Source of the DNA: Anastrepha obliqua
Taxonomy: Eukaryota > Arthropoda > Insecta > Diptera > Tephritidae
Length of the DNA: 64,000 nt
Reading direction: 5' to 3'
Assembly (NCBI RefSeq): GCF_027943255.1
Contig: NC_072895.1
Location: 40,212,001 to 40,276,000 of the forward strand
Both the position numbers and the translations under genes were made by a program. The notes under the pieces were generated by a model that worked only from the letters and a program-made list of their open reading frames with translations, made no database searches and had not been told where the DNA came from. Below are positions 11,891-24,099 of this stretch, in pieces (position 1 is the first letter of the stretch; every line of letters starts with the position of its first letter).

Positions 11891-12499
11891 ATATCTTATT
11901 GGAAAACCCGTTGCATATGTACATTGCACGATGGACAGAATAATGAGGTGGCGCCTATCGTGACTCCGTTATTGTGCTCTAAGCGAATTCAACAATATCA
12001 GCTGCTTTTCGTGACGTCACACTAGTCCAATTGGTGACAAGTGTGACCAGATTACCATTTATGTAACATGATTTAGCATTTTTTTAGCATAGCACACACC
12101 TCTATGGCTCACATTCGTATTAAGTAAATTCAAAGGCTTTTTCAAATTTATAAAAAGGTTTTAACTGTTCACGAGAAGGGGATCCAATATTCTTACAACA
12201 GGAGCAAAAAAATAGATTTGCACTTTAAAAACTTTGAATATTATAAAAATCCAAAAATTTTCAAGAGCACTAAACTCTTCTCAGACTGGCTGTTTTAGCC
12301 TTTTGGTTTAATTATAAAGTTTTATGTATAAAGTTTTTTTTAAGTTGGTTGCTGCAAATTAAAAAAAAGAAACAAACACCAAAGTAAAGATTTTTGCATT
12401 TTAGGAATGAAGAAGTACTAAAGAAGTATAAGAGTTGGCGGCACTGCACAACTAGACTACTGTGACGCCACGCACTCTGAATCTTGTTTCTATCATTCC
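11891..12499. other. intronic spacer, nothing identified
   Basis: AT-rich sequence without recognised coding or repeat content. Confidence 0.4.
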
Positions 12500-13215
12500 T
12501 GCATACGTTGCAAAATTCATTCTGCAAAATTTGAAAGGTCAACTTACTTTTCGAACACGTCGTACGTATTACGTACATATATACACTCCCTATTCAAAAC
12601 AATTCGAACTTTTTACAAATAGAAGCAAGCAGTGTATATTTTGTGACTACTTCGACGCATAGTTTCGCACGATCTTCCAAATTATCAAACGAGCTGTTTG
12701 AGCACTTTTTCGGTAGAATGTGTAGGATGTTGGTCTTAAATGACTTCAATCGGCTTATAACGCCTTTCTTTCATCGTCAAATACATTTTCAGGAATATGT
12801 AATAGTCACACGGTGGTAAACCAGTTGGATACGGCAAATTGTAGAACGAAATAGTTTGTCTCTTTATCAGAAATTAACTCAAAACTCTTAAGTGATCTAT
12901 CGGGTTTCTGTCATCTAGCAGCTTCTGTCACCCTAATCTTGAATTAAGTTTACGAGCACCTAAAGTCGATTTATGATTTAATTCAATGAAATCACACACT
13001 TTTTCGATGTTTTTTGGGGATAAACCACCTGGCCTCTCAATGTCACTAAGTTTTTTTTGAGTTGTTTGAAATTATTTGTGCCACTCGTAAATTTGTATAA
13101 GAGATAGTCAATCATCACGCGTTTCGGTAAATGAATTACGAAGTCAATCGTAACTCTTTGTTTGAAACTCCCAAATTCATTTTTCGACCGCAGTAGTGTA
13201 TTCAACTATAATTTA
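12500..13215 (-). mobile_element. mariner-like transposase relic with internal deletion
   Basis: On the minus strand the N-terminal HTH region (NEFGSFKQRVTIDFVIHL near 13170) is followed by an ERPGG...SPKNIEKVCDFIE stretch (about 13045-12980). The third-Asp region follows with LPPCDYYIFLKMYLTMKERR (about 12815-12755). The middle of the transposase is missing and the frame shifts several times. It lies in sense with cv-2, inside its intron. Confidence 0.65.
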
Positions 13216-13272
13216 TAGTATGGCAACACTGGACTTGTATATTTTATTTATTTTTTATTTATATATAATAAA

Positions 13273-13552
13273 GGGCGTATAACTGGGTGTTGGCCGACAT
13301 TCTACTCCTGTTTGTGGTGTGCGTCTTGTTATTGTTTCACAAATGGAGGGACCTGCAGTTTTAAGCCGACTTCGAAAGGCAGATGAATTTTGAGGAACTT
13401 TTTCATGGCAGAAATATACTCAGAGGTTTGCTATTGCCTGCGTTCCCTTTTAGAAAAAACTTTTTTACTATCATTTGGTATTTCATGTACGGAGATTCGA
13501 GCATGTACACTGTCGAATAGTTGTCACGCACCAACCCATTCGGCTAAGGCAG
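13273..13552 (-). repeat. tRNA-derived SINE copy
   Basis: Minus-strand copy of the SINE family that recurs in this window. The tRNA-like head is at the high-coordinate end, with TAGCCGAATGGGTTGG-like and GTGCGTGACAAC sequence near 13525-13552. The body segments are CATGAAAAAGTTCCTCAAAA and TCGGCTTAAAACTGCAGG. The head lies about 45 bp from the 5' splice site of the cv-2 VWC2 exon. Confidence 0.8.
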
Positions 13553-13600
13553 TCGATACATAAATATGTGCAATCACTTCAGGACTTATATTTTACTTAC

Positions 13601-13783
13601 CTTGGCATGTGGGACAGCATTCGCCCTGTTTTGGCGGTATAACGAGTTCGTCATCACATTGATTGAAGCATTTCATTGTGGTTTCGGTGACTACACTGGC
13701 AACGCATTTGTATGTTTTACAGGGATCTTCGGGATCGGCCCATTCAGAACCGCTTGGGTACGGTATGCCGCGGAAAATACAAC
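13601..13783 (-). CDS. cv-2: cv-2 coding exon: second VWC domain
   Basis: A 183-bp phase 1-1 exon encoding residues 233-293, the second VWC domain (C234 to C292, ending CCPTCQ). The acceptor AG is at 13784-13785 and the donor GTAAG at 13600-13596. A SINE copy lies in the intron with its tRNA-like head only about 45 bp downstream of the donor. The next coding exon is 6 kb away, across an intron that also holds a foldback hairpin and several transposase relics. Confidence 0.93.
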
Positions 13784-15214
13784 CTAAGGAGGGTAAACAA
13801 ATTCAATTCAATTCAATTCAAAATTATTCAAAACTAAAAAATATAAAACTTCTAATTTTGAATTTTTTTTATAAAATCTAATATTTTAGTAATCAAAGAA
13901 AAATTCTCAAAACTCTTATAAATAATAATCACAAATTAATAAATCCAATCATTTAAAATTTTGAAACGACCGTGGCACAACCTACTTTTAAATAGATATC
14001 GCCCGTTTTTCGGTAGTTACACAAAATTTTAAAAATGAGAGGAAAACGGCTTAAGAGTTCTCAATTTACTATGTGTCCCCAAGTAAAAATAGAGACACAT
14101 TTTCATTTAATAATATTGTGAATGAATAATGAATAATGCATTGAACTTTTTATATATCACAAAAGAAGAATTGGTAATCATTTCTGAATACCTAGAAAAA
14201 TACTAAGAAAAACATATGTGTGGATTACAACCTTTTGGCAGCTAATGAGGGATACGTGAATATTTCAAAAACTACTTCATCAAATTCTATAAAACGTGGT
14301 GCCCACATATACTGTATACCAATTTTCGAAATTTTAAATAATAATTTATGACAAAATTTTGCTCAACATTTATTTAAAGCCGTTCTCTCATCTCACCAAG
14401 TACGCTTTGCTTACCGAGATGATACATTTTTCCTCAGTTTAAAGTGCGCTTTCACTCTTTTCTTTTTCTAAGCAGTCCGTCAAACAAAAATTTGTCAATC
14501 ATGAAACTACAAAAATGCGTGAGTAATTTATTTGAAAATTAAAATTTCAGCTCAAATTGGCAAGAAAAAAACTCTAGCTACAAAATTTTAAAGGAGATAT
14601 TAACTGGCCGATAATTTAAAAAGCGCTTGAGAGAGCGAAAATTCGTAAAGTTAGAGGTTAGTTGAGTAAACGGTTAGTTGTTGTTCACAGAATCAATAGA
14701 ATCATATTATTATTTCAATTATTTCGTATTTTTTTATTAAAAAACTGAAAATAAAAAACCCGATTTATCGAGTGTCAAATTCAAAACCACGCCATTTTGT
14801 CAAATTTTTTTATTTTTCTTTTATTCTAGTACGGCACATAGCTACAGTCATACTGATTAATAATTTTTTCGGTTTTTGTGTGTCAGATAAATAGAAGAGC
14901 CAAAATGGAAAACACCGTCCGGGTCCAATTTTTCGGGAGATTCAACTTCAGCGAAATTTTCAAAATTATTAAAATACATTTTTTTCTTTCTTTTTGTATG
15001 TAAAATAAGTGAAATAAAAAGCGTAACAAATTTAAATATCGTTTTTCATATTTTTTATTGTAAAAAAAAATTCCTGAAAATACCCTAAATTTTCGAGCTC
15101 TAGTTCCGGTGGTCCCGATTGTATAAAGTCCGCCTTCATCTGAACTTAAACACTTCTTTGCTTATTTTATCTTAAAACTGAAATCTTTAAAATATTTCGT
15201 TCACCCCAACTTAC
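13784..15214. other. short cv-2 intron, nothing identified
   Basis: AT-rich intron between the VWC2 exon and the second VWC1 exon. It has a small ATTCA tandem tract at about 13801-13821. Confidence 0.5.
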
Positions 15215-15314
15215 CTTTACATTTCGTACAACATGTGTCTGGGGTTTTGGGATCCAACAAATAGCAGTCATCGATGGATGGGCAGCTTTCCTTGTCACAG
15301 TTAACAAAACCATT
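15215..15314 (-). CDS. cv-2: cv-2 coding exon: second half of VWC1
   Basis: A 100-bp exon entered in phase 0 and left in phase 1, encoding residues 200-232 with the cysteines that finish the first VWC domain (CCTKCK at the end). The acceptor AG at 15315-15316 follows an AT-rich tract, and the donor GTAAG is at 15214-15210. VWC1 is therefore split by an intron, unlike VWC2 and VWC3. The preceding intron is about 16 kb. Confidence 0.9.
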
Positions 15315-17429
15315 CTATAAATAAAGAAAGACGTAATGTTATAATTTATAATGCATACAAATTAAATTCTAATTTTGAACGTAAATTTTAATATTTAATA
15401 TTTTCTCTATTCAGTATAGCTTTGTAAATATTTTTAAGCACACACGATCCAGAAAACCTCCGGTGAGCTATGAGTAAAAGTATTGTCATGTTTGTTTTGT
15501 ACCTAATTACTGAATTTTCTTTATTGAGTCTATTAAAAAGTCTTAAGATTTGCATGCCGACAATTATTCGCTGCTTACTCGAGGCACGGCAACCTGACAA
15601 AAATTATGCCTTTGTATAATTGGATTGTGAAAATCTAATTTTAATGCTTCCAAATATCGATAAATTCTCCACACACAGTAAATTCGACAGACAGACGACT
15701 TCGCGGAAAAAAACAATCTTTGCTTTTAAACTTAAACCTGGTTTTTCAAGGGAGGTGATAGTACTTTCACATTTAGCGAGCAGCTTGTTGTTGTTAGCCC
15801 TTGATTTTACATTACCTCAAATACAGAAAAAACCAGTGGAAAATGCCAAATTAGACAAAGTTTTGCCAAGAAGAATTAAGAACATTTGGAATGCTATCTG
15901 CAACCAGTTCTTCGTAGAATTTATTTGGATTTACTGGATAAGAGTTCTCCAGAGCGGGACAAAGAGGGTTCGTTGATTACTAGCAGAGATTGCGTATCAG
16001 CCCTAATAGGGTTGACATGAATATAACTTTGAGAGCTTCCAATCTATTAGTGAAGTTCAGAACTGATGTTGGGAGACTTGTCCTCGTTCTTACTACTTAT
16101 TCGCCTACTGGCACCCACGCCAGAAGCTTGGGCGTAATTTACTCTTACAGTAATTACTACAGAAGCAGCCGGGATGAAAATGATCGGAAAGATCGATTGA
16201 GTGGAGTTCGCAGCAGTGTTCATCCAACCACTCAACTGAATACTTGAGATTTGAGTCGCTTCGCCGGGGTTTTTTTACTACTGAAGATTAGTTGAATTCT
16301 GTCGTCGCGCCGAATTAATTATTGTTCGAGTTGGGAAAAAAGTGTCGATGCCGATTAAGGACCCCTATTAAAGTATCTATAGAATTTCATAACTTCCACC
16401 ACAATTTATTTGAAAACATTATTTGCATAATTTTATTCTCCAAGACACCTAATTTGTAGAATAATTTACGCCGCATTCGTATTTGAGTAAATTTACTAAA
16501 TTATTTGAAGTATCCCTACGCAGGTAAACTAATCTGGTGTTTTTAAGTAGGTTAGACTACAATTATACATACATATATACATATGTATTTCATGATTTCG
16601 TACAATTAATTAAAATTGTTGTTAAAATTGGTTTCATCAAGTTAAAATTAAAGGAGGATCTCAAATAACACAGAGTTCAGATTTTCAGAGTGTTTTTGCT
16701 TATTGTCAAATATCATATCAACATACAAATGTAATCTTTGAATATGTTTATAAACATATATGTACATATGTATGTATATATGGTAACTAAACTACATACT
16801 TGCATATCACACACAACTTGGCGGACGGCCTCCAACGACCTTGCAAAATCTCGGCAAAATACCATTTTAAGCAACTGCATATGTATGTATGTATGTAATG
16901 ATGTATGTATGTAAGAAATATAGAGCCAACAAATACACAGGCATCAGGTAATTGCTTGGCTGCATAAGTATTTTTAATTTTACATTTGTGTGTTTTCATC
17001 TGCAATATCCCAACAGTAAAATGTACTGGCTCGCTATTAGCAGCTTCAAAGCTCGACCAGAAGGTATTAGCAGACGGCATAAAATATTACGGCAAAGAGC
17101 AATGATGGGTAGCCCTAACGGCTGTTTTCTTTTTAACTCTAAATATCACTTCTAATTTTTTTAACGCTTAACGATTACAATTTGCGTAAAACTTTCTGCG
17201 AGACAATGTTGGAGCGATTTCGTATGGTAAAGGCAATCTTTTGAAGTGTTGAAGCCCATTTGCATTTAAATGAAAGTATAAATAAGTAAAATTGCCGTTA
17301 TTGGTCACCTAAAGAAGTCAACCCGTTATTAAAATACCAACAGCCCCTTCACAGACCAGGGGAAGGCTTGGTGTGCATTGACAAGCAGTGAACTAATTAG
17401 ACCGTATTTTTTTGAAAATCGTCGATCCC
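15315..17429. other. cv-2 intron, no recognised content
   Basis: Plus-strand frames of 118 codons (15620-15976) and 85 codons (15990-16247) show no similarity I recognise. TATG/CATA microsatellites occur near 16565-16590, 16755-16785 and 16880-16912. Confidence 0.45.
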
Positions 17430-17800
17430 TCTTATGGGCGTATGCTGAATGATTCTTTTCTGTCAATAATGAAAGAACATCTTTCCACAAATGGTTTCAG
17501 ATGGCGTCATATCGCACACGTGCAGAGAGTCCATGGCAATGTTGCGTTATTTCTACTCTAACAAACTGATAAGCCCTTTCGGTGACATATCCTGGCCACC
17601 TAGGTCGCCTGATCTCTCTCCTATGTACTTTTTTCTGTAACTCAAAAGTAAAGTCCATGGAACACACTCAATAATTATCTCTGCACTAAAAGAAAATATC
17701 GTTCAAGAGGTTAGTGGCATCCCGACATCACTTCTCCAGCGATTGGCATGGGGTACGAATGCCAGATTCCTAGAGTGCATTCGATATAAGGGTCAATATT
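17430..17800 (+). mobile_element. rosa-like transposase fragment
   Basis: A single frame reads RESMAMLRYFYSNKLISPFG followed by DISWPPRSPDLSPMYFFL (about 17525-17637). A stop falls where the family normally has Trp, followed by LKSKVHGT and KENIVQEVSG. This is the third-catalytic region of a rosa-like Tc1/mariner transposase. Both ends of the element are lost. Confidence 0.65.
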
Positions 17801-18854
17801 TATTTAAAATAATTAAACAAAAAAAGAAAAGACGGCATATGTTTTCTCTCATTCATTGAGAAATTCTTATCATTAATAATTCATTTTCAATTTAACATTT
17901 TATTTCTAATTCTACCGCACCGTGTATTATACTGATCTTGTAACACCTTTTCAAACGCGAAGTAGCCGTCGATACTAAAATAACATGCGATTTTAAAACA
18001 TCAAAATTTTTTTTTTTCAAATTAGCAGCGAAAACCTTTGTAAATACTATTTTTTAAATCCGTCGGACGGGCACTGCATATAAAAATTACTTAGTTTCGA
18101 AAATTGCAAAAATTTTTCACTGGAAGTACGTCACGTTAGGTTTTCCTACTGGGTTAATTTTTGCATGTTTCTTTGTATTTGTGCCACTGTCTCGTTTGCC
18201 ACAACCACCCATTAAATAAAATATGTAAATTTTACTAAGAGTCTGCGGTATTCATTTAAGCTTATCTTAGAATTTATATGCATGAAACTCTTGTGAGTTT
18301 TTAATTAAGAGATTTATCTTTTTAATTAAGAGATTTTTAAAATCTCTTATACTGATATGCGAAATCAAATACGGTTAGCTGGTTGACTACCGAGTTAGCT
18401 GCATGTGAGAGCAACAATGAAAATATTACTACATAGTCGGGTGTGTTAGGTTAGGTTGGTGGGTTAAAGGCTTGGTAGTACTCGAAAAACGCTCGAATGA
18501 AATGAGTTAAATTTGCATATGGGATTTGTTAAGTATGCGTGTTAAGATCTCTGCATTTTCAAAAGTAAATGTTGTTCACAATTTTGAGCTTACATTCTTA
18601 AATTCTAATACTACAGCTTTTATAAATTAAATGAAGAAATTGAATCTACAATAGAATGAACAGAAGTTTACCTAAAATAATTTAAAAGTTGCATTATTTA
18701 GTGTGGTAGGCTCTGCAGGACATCATCATACCCGTGCCGTAATAAATAGGGGCAATGGTGAACTGTACGATAAACCATTGTAGCAGAGTTGGCATCCTGC
18801 TCAGAATCGAGTGAGATATACGAGTACAAGTAGAAGAGTCAGGCATTGTCATAA
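17801..18854. other. cv-2 intron, nothing identified
   Basis: AT-rich. A duplicated TTTTAATTAAGAGATTT motif is at about 18299-18333. Confidence 0.45.
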
Positions 18855-19130
18855 CGGCGGCCGGCGTAGCCGAATGGGCTGGTGCTTGACTACCATACGT
18901 AGGTTCGAATCTCCGTGCATGAAGCAGCAAAATGATAGAAAAATTGTTTCTAATAGCGGTCGGCCCTCGCAAGGCAAAAGTATGGGTGTATGTCTGCCAT
19001 GAGAGATCTCTTAATAAAAAAACTATTTAAAGCTCGGAGCCAGCTTAAAACATTAGGACCCTCCATTTGTGAAACAAATAGGAGGAAGAGCTCGGCCAAA
19101 TACTTAACAGAAGTGTACACGCCATTATTT
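18855..19130 (+). repeat. tRNA-derived SINE copy
   Basis: Near full-length plus-strand copy. It has an A-box-like TAGCCGAATGGGCTGGTG (18867-18884), a B-box-like GGTTCGAATCTCCGTGC (18902-18918), a body with CCATGAGAGATCTCTTAATA and a tail TGTACACGCCATTATTTTT. The pol III promoter pieces look intact enough to be recognised. Confidence 0.85.
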
Positions 19131-19221
19131 TTTTTATTATTGTCACACAAATGGATATAAATGCACTTGTCTTGAAAGTGATACCTGCTAGTGGTGATAA
19201 AGGAAGCCTTCAGGTACCGTT

Positions 19222-19290
19222 TTGAGTCACTAGTCATCACAAAGGCCTTCTCTCTTCTTTGAGTCACTAGTGATGACAAAGGCCTTCTCA
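19222..19290. repeat. short tandem duplication
   Basis: A ~38-bp unit containing TTGAGTCACTAGT and ACAAAGGCCTTCTC occurs twice in tandem, differing by C/G changes in the middle. Confidence 0.7.
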
Positions 19291-21469
19291 GCGTTTGACA
19301 GATTAAGAAGTGTTTCTAATTAGCGAAAAAATCAAGTAGAATGCCACAATGGCGCCATTCACAAGCCGTCGTAAATGTCTGTGCCGCCAGTCTGGCGCCA
19401 AGATGCCAGTACAAGAAAAGGAAAGAAAAGATTTCCGGGATCAGTAGAGTTGACGCCAGTAGTTTTATTTTAAAATTAAACACAATATATCAGTTTCAAC
19501 GAATTGTGTGTTTTCTAATACGTATAGGTTTACTTTTAATCACTAAGGTAGAAATGACCTCTAAAATCTAAACTTGTTCCGACTAGCTGGAACTCTTATC
19601 AGAGAAATCTGCCGATCGCAAAGGGTTAATGTTACTGTTCATGCAAAAATGCCCAATTTAATGTTACGCTATTTAACAGAATATTTACTATTGGCTCGAA
19701 ATGGCATACTAACATGAAAAGTCAGTCAAAACAGTTTTGGCACAGTGATTTTTTTATAATATTGTGAATATTTTTGTGTTTTTTATGTCATATTTTTTAA
19801 ATTTAATTTTGTATAAAAATATACTTTTCAGTACAATAAAAGTGTTAAAAATTTCAAAAATGTATGCAAATTCCAAAGGAATTTAACATTTTTTTTTTCT
19901 TATGTGCTATATTATTGCTCATTTACACCGTGCAAAGATGTGCAAGTTTGAAGTTGCTAAAATTCCCCGTTGATTTTTAGTAATTTTTCTACTGAAAGTC
20001 TCTGCATTATTTTTAGTTCAAGTGTTGTATGCAAGAATTTGTATAAGACCGCCAGCAGAGCAAAACATATTAAAAACCAACGGAAATTTTCAGCAAGTTG
20101 AAACTTGCACTGCATAACAACAAAATAAAAATTAAGTATTCTGAATAAAAAGTACAAAATTTTGTTAAAAATTTTATTAATTGGTTTTAAGGTTCCATTA
20201 TGTTTGAAATTTTAAAATATTTGTATTGCTTTCGTGGACTATATTTTTATACGAAACTAACGAAAAAATTTAGCATAAAAAACATTGGGATTTTGAAAAA
20301 AAAAACGCACTTTGGCAAAACTTTTTTGACTCTATGTATGTATGAGTTAGGAACTGCTCTTTCAGCTGTGAATAAATGAAATCCACAATCCACAAGGCCA
20401 CGGCTTGCAGCAGGTAGATTTTTAGAAATGTATGTATGTATATGTATGTACATAAATTAGACCACTTAGAACATTTGCCAGCCCAGCAGAAGATGTGGCT
20501 AACATCAGACTGTTAACCTGCTCTAAACGGTTTTAAGGCAATCAGCTGATTTGCTGACGAAATCGAGGTTATGACGGCGGTTGGTTTACGGCATAGATCA
20601 GAAAAAGCTGAGATTGTATTGATGACATCAAAGAAAATCAACCCAACCAATGCTCATACTACTTCGTTGCCGTCTGAACAACAACTGCTTGGACAAGTGC
20701 AAGAAATCGTGTGAAATGAGCAAGCAGAATTCTGCTGCCGAGTGTCCCGATGACGTGGCAGCCGAAGTTACTCTAACAATTTTTGGTTCGGATGATCCAA
20801 CCTATAATTTATTGTATCATCATATTATCCACCTGCCACATCATAAATACATTGGTAAGTGTATGCTCAAGGATCAGCGGACCTTAAAAGAATACTGACT
20901 AATGAGATAAGTGACGAAAAGGTCAGCGATGATTCGATTAGACATTACACCGTACTGCTTTTAAGATTCCGATTGACAGCAGCTCAGAGTACTCCAATTC
21001 TAGGAGTTCTTACTTATTTCTGCCTTTACTGAAAAAAAAAGAAAATTATATCGCAAGTGATCTACGAATTTGTTTTCCGTTGATCTGTTAAATGCCACTG
21101 TTGAATATTAAAAATACATTTGTGCTGTTATGCGAGCTTGATGTTGAGCCATACCAGGAGTACATTCATTAACGTGAATTTCAGCAAAAACTGTCGCACT
21201 CGTGCCCTGAAGTGTTAAAAATTTGTTCACATGGGGGTTGTTTGTAAAGAAACAAGTTATAAAAAAATTGCAGAATAATAAGAGAGGCGTCGGCCCATAC
21301 CTCAACAAAACTTGAACACGTGCTGCAAGGTATTGTAAAGTGCATATTTACTTACCAGGTCTATACCTATGAAAGGGGAATTTATATATACATAAATGGC
21401 TTATTTGGGAACTCATAACAATCCAACTGAGGATCTTCTTGCCAAAAAAAAATTTTTCCATCCAGAAAA
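19291..21469. other. cv-2 intron, no clear content
   Basis: Mostly AT-rich. Around 20540-20640 a frame (GLRHRSEKAEIVLMTSKK) weakly recalls a LINE reverse transcriptase, but it is too short to call. Confidence 0.4.
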
Positions 21470-21720
21470 AATTTTCATTCTTTATAAGTCCTGACTACCT
21501 GCGGCTTGCTCTAGGAGAGATGGGCCTCCCGTCAACTCAGCGAGTGCTGGGCAAGTACACACGTACAGGTTAATGAAACCTCTGTCCTTACAGGACATTA
21601 TCGGCATGCTGTGACTTTACTTCGAATCCTTTTTGCGGAAGCTGTTGGGAGAATGAGGTGCAATCATGTCAGCCACTTCTTCTAAGCAGTCCTGCTCTTG
21701 CGGAGCACCATGGTGAGGCA
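21470..21720 (+). mobile_element. LINE ORF2 3' fragment
   Basis: Frames with LTGHYRHAVTLL, and after a shift SNPFCGSCWENEVQSCQ (about 21590-21680), match the C-terminal zinc-knuckle-like part of R1/I-type LINEs. It is short and broken. Confidence 0.5.
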
Positions 21721-21754
21721 TCTTGACTATCACTTATTTGCTTATGGATCGGTT

Positions 21755-22330
21755 CCGAGCATTGTAGTTAATAATTTGGGGTTGCGCCATGTTGCTGCAA
21801 AGTCGGTTCCAAAGGACCTGAACTTCATGGAAAAAAGGCACCGCGTTGATATCGCCAAAGACTTGATATCCAAGGTCGTATCCGAACAAATATCAAACGC
21901 ACCATTACTTTAGACGAGACGTGGGCTTAGGTATGAGTACGACACGCAATTCAGACGAGTGAGTAGAGTGCTCCGAAAAAGCGGTATTCTACACCACGAA
22001 TACCACAGACGGTTAATAAAGACTGTTATTAGGGCGTTATGAGACGTTTATGTAAAATAATTAGCAGAACGTAAAATAATTAACAGAAAGTATTTTTGGA
22101 AACTCAACTCGTGGCTGATATGACCCCTGGCGATTGTTTCCGGGGAACGCGTTGTATCAGCCGAAAGGAAGTAATGAAAAAATCGAAGCCGGCTTTGATG
22201 GCAGTAACGAAAATAGAGTTTGAGATTTGTTCGAGAGCTGCGTGGCGGTTGATGGGATGTAATTTAAAGGCGATAATATCACTTTTGAGGAATAAACTTG
22301 TATTTCGAATTTTCTGAATACATTTCGGGA
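21755..22330 (+). mobile_element. mariner-like transposase relic with internal deletions
   Basis: Reads as LGLRHVAAKSVPKDLNFMEK and RHRVDIAKDL, then the first catalytic region (TITLDETWA, about 21900-21930), then VNKDCY near 22010. After a large deletion comes the C-terminal part (KPALMAVTKIEFEICS), with FKGDNITFEE in another frame at about 22262-22292. The second and third Asp regions are missing. It is a different mariner lineage from the one at 33.9 kb. Confidence 0.65.
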
Positions 22331-24099
22331 AATTTTTGATCAAAGTGGTATGCATGTATACATTTATTTATTTCAAAATAAGCCGAAAGAAAATAAAAAA
22401 GTATAAAAATAAAAAAAAGTATTCGATGCGGTGCCTGTTGGAGGTAGCAGAGGAAGAGGAAGGCTTCCATTGCGTGTGAAAGATCAGAAAGAGAAGGAGT
22501 TGACCTCACTTAATGCGCCCAACTGGCTCTGGTTAGCAGGTAAGAAGAAAGTGAGCGAGCTTTGTTAACCTCGGTCAAACTCAACTCACTTTTGCGCTCC
22601 AAAAAGATGGCCCAAAACCAAAAAATGTAGATAAAAAAAATGTTTTTTCTTCATTAAGAAAATTTGTTCTACGACCAAAAAGAATTAGGCACCGATTTTT
22701 TATTTAATATTTACCGTGTCGCCAAGTCTTTGGAAACTGCCACGAGAATTGTACTTTTCCGTAAAATTTCCACAAAATTATAATCTATGTTTTATTAAAA
22801 CAGAATTATTTAATGGGGACCTATATACAATTTTCCTGCTCTATCCAGAAGTAGACTTGCAATTTTGGGTAGACAATCCTTTAATGAATCGGAAGATATC
22901 GACTGTGTCGAAATTAAGCATCTTACCAAATTTGTGAAAAGTACACATTGGTTTTAGGAGGGAAGGACTAGTTCCCCACGCGGCATCACAATGCCTGAGT
23001 GTATCCCACAGTGGACAACCTCTTCAACTTTACCTAACCTACATATACAATTTCACAGAGTAAAGCGTGATAAGGTCGTGGTTGGAGAGCGTAGTTGGGT
23101 ACTCCTTACTCTCTCAAGCGGCTTTTTAAGAGACTTAGTCACAGTTATTTTCATCAATGACAGACGCACATGTAGCAGCCTATGGATTCTTAAGAAAATA
23201 TGAATAAAATTTATTGGCACATGAATGCATTTTTGTTTTTCTTTTTACAACTACTGCCAGAGAGTTGAGAAAAATATGTATGTATTTATAAAATGGCCAG
23301 AACTTGAAAAAAGGGGAAAAAGTTTAAGCTGGGTACATCAATATTATATAAGTATAAGTAAAGCAAATGTGTTCCGCTGAACTTTCCAATTTAAAGAACC
23401 TGATGCCCTTCATATTTATAAAGAAAACAAATTGAACAGGTACCGCTTATTTGCTACGCTTGGACGCATGTATTTTTATATGTATATAAATAGGCCTAAA
23501 AGAGTCGGTATGTATAATCACACATATTTACATACAAATTAAAGAAAAATTTATTTTAAATTTTTGATTAAAAATTAGATAATTATTTTTTTTAGTTATT
23601 CAAGTTATGGTTAGAAGGCTTAAATCGGCGATTAATATTCAATGATTTTCTTTACATACAAACCGACTTTTGCCTTTATGATAAGTTTATGTGGATTTGT
23701 TAATATACAGATGTATGTACACACATCCGAGCACATATACGCAAATAGATATTTATATATACGATTATAAGTACTTATACATGGATATTTTATTCATTGA
23801 CGCCATAGCATTTTGTGTCAATTCGCCGAAATGAAGCCATAATTTTAATTTTATGAAGAATAATAATTTCATAGTCATAAAATAAATTTTATGATCAAAA
23901 ATATTAACGATCGTATGCGTGTGCGTTTGTGCGCCTGTGTGTGCATATAAGTGAAGCTCCGCGCATGTTTTCGACGAATGAACGACTGGAGCGATAAAAT
24001 GCGCAACCGTTCCACTGAGCACGCGTACTGAGCTGCAGCTACAAAACAGCCCGTATACAAATTTGATCCGAAATACAGCTCCAGCTCCAGTTTAGGCTG
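22331..24099. other. cv-2 intron, nothing identified
   Basis: AT-rich sequence without recognised genes. Short frames up to 91 codons show no similarity I know. Confidence 0.45.

Noticed and set aside
15620..15976. 118-codon plus-strand frame in the cv-2 intron
   Set aside because: No similarity or codon bias that I can recognise; likely chance.
20540..20640. Possible LINE reverse transcriptase fragment
   Set aside because: Only about 20 residues of weak resemblance; not enough to annotate.
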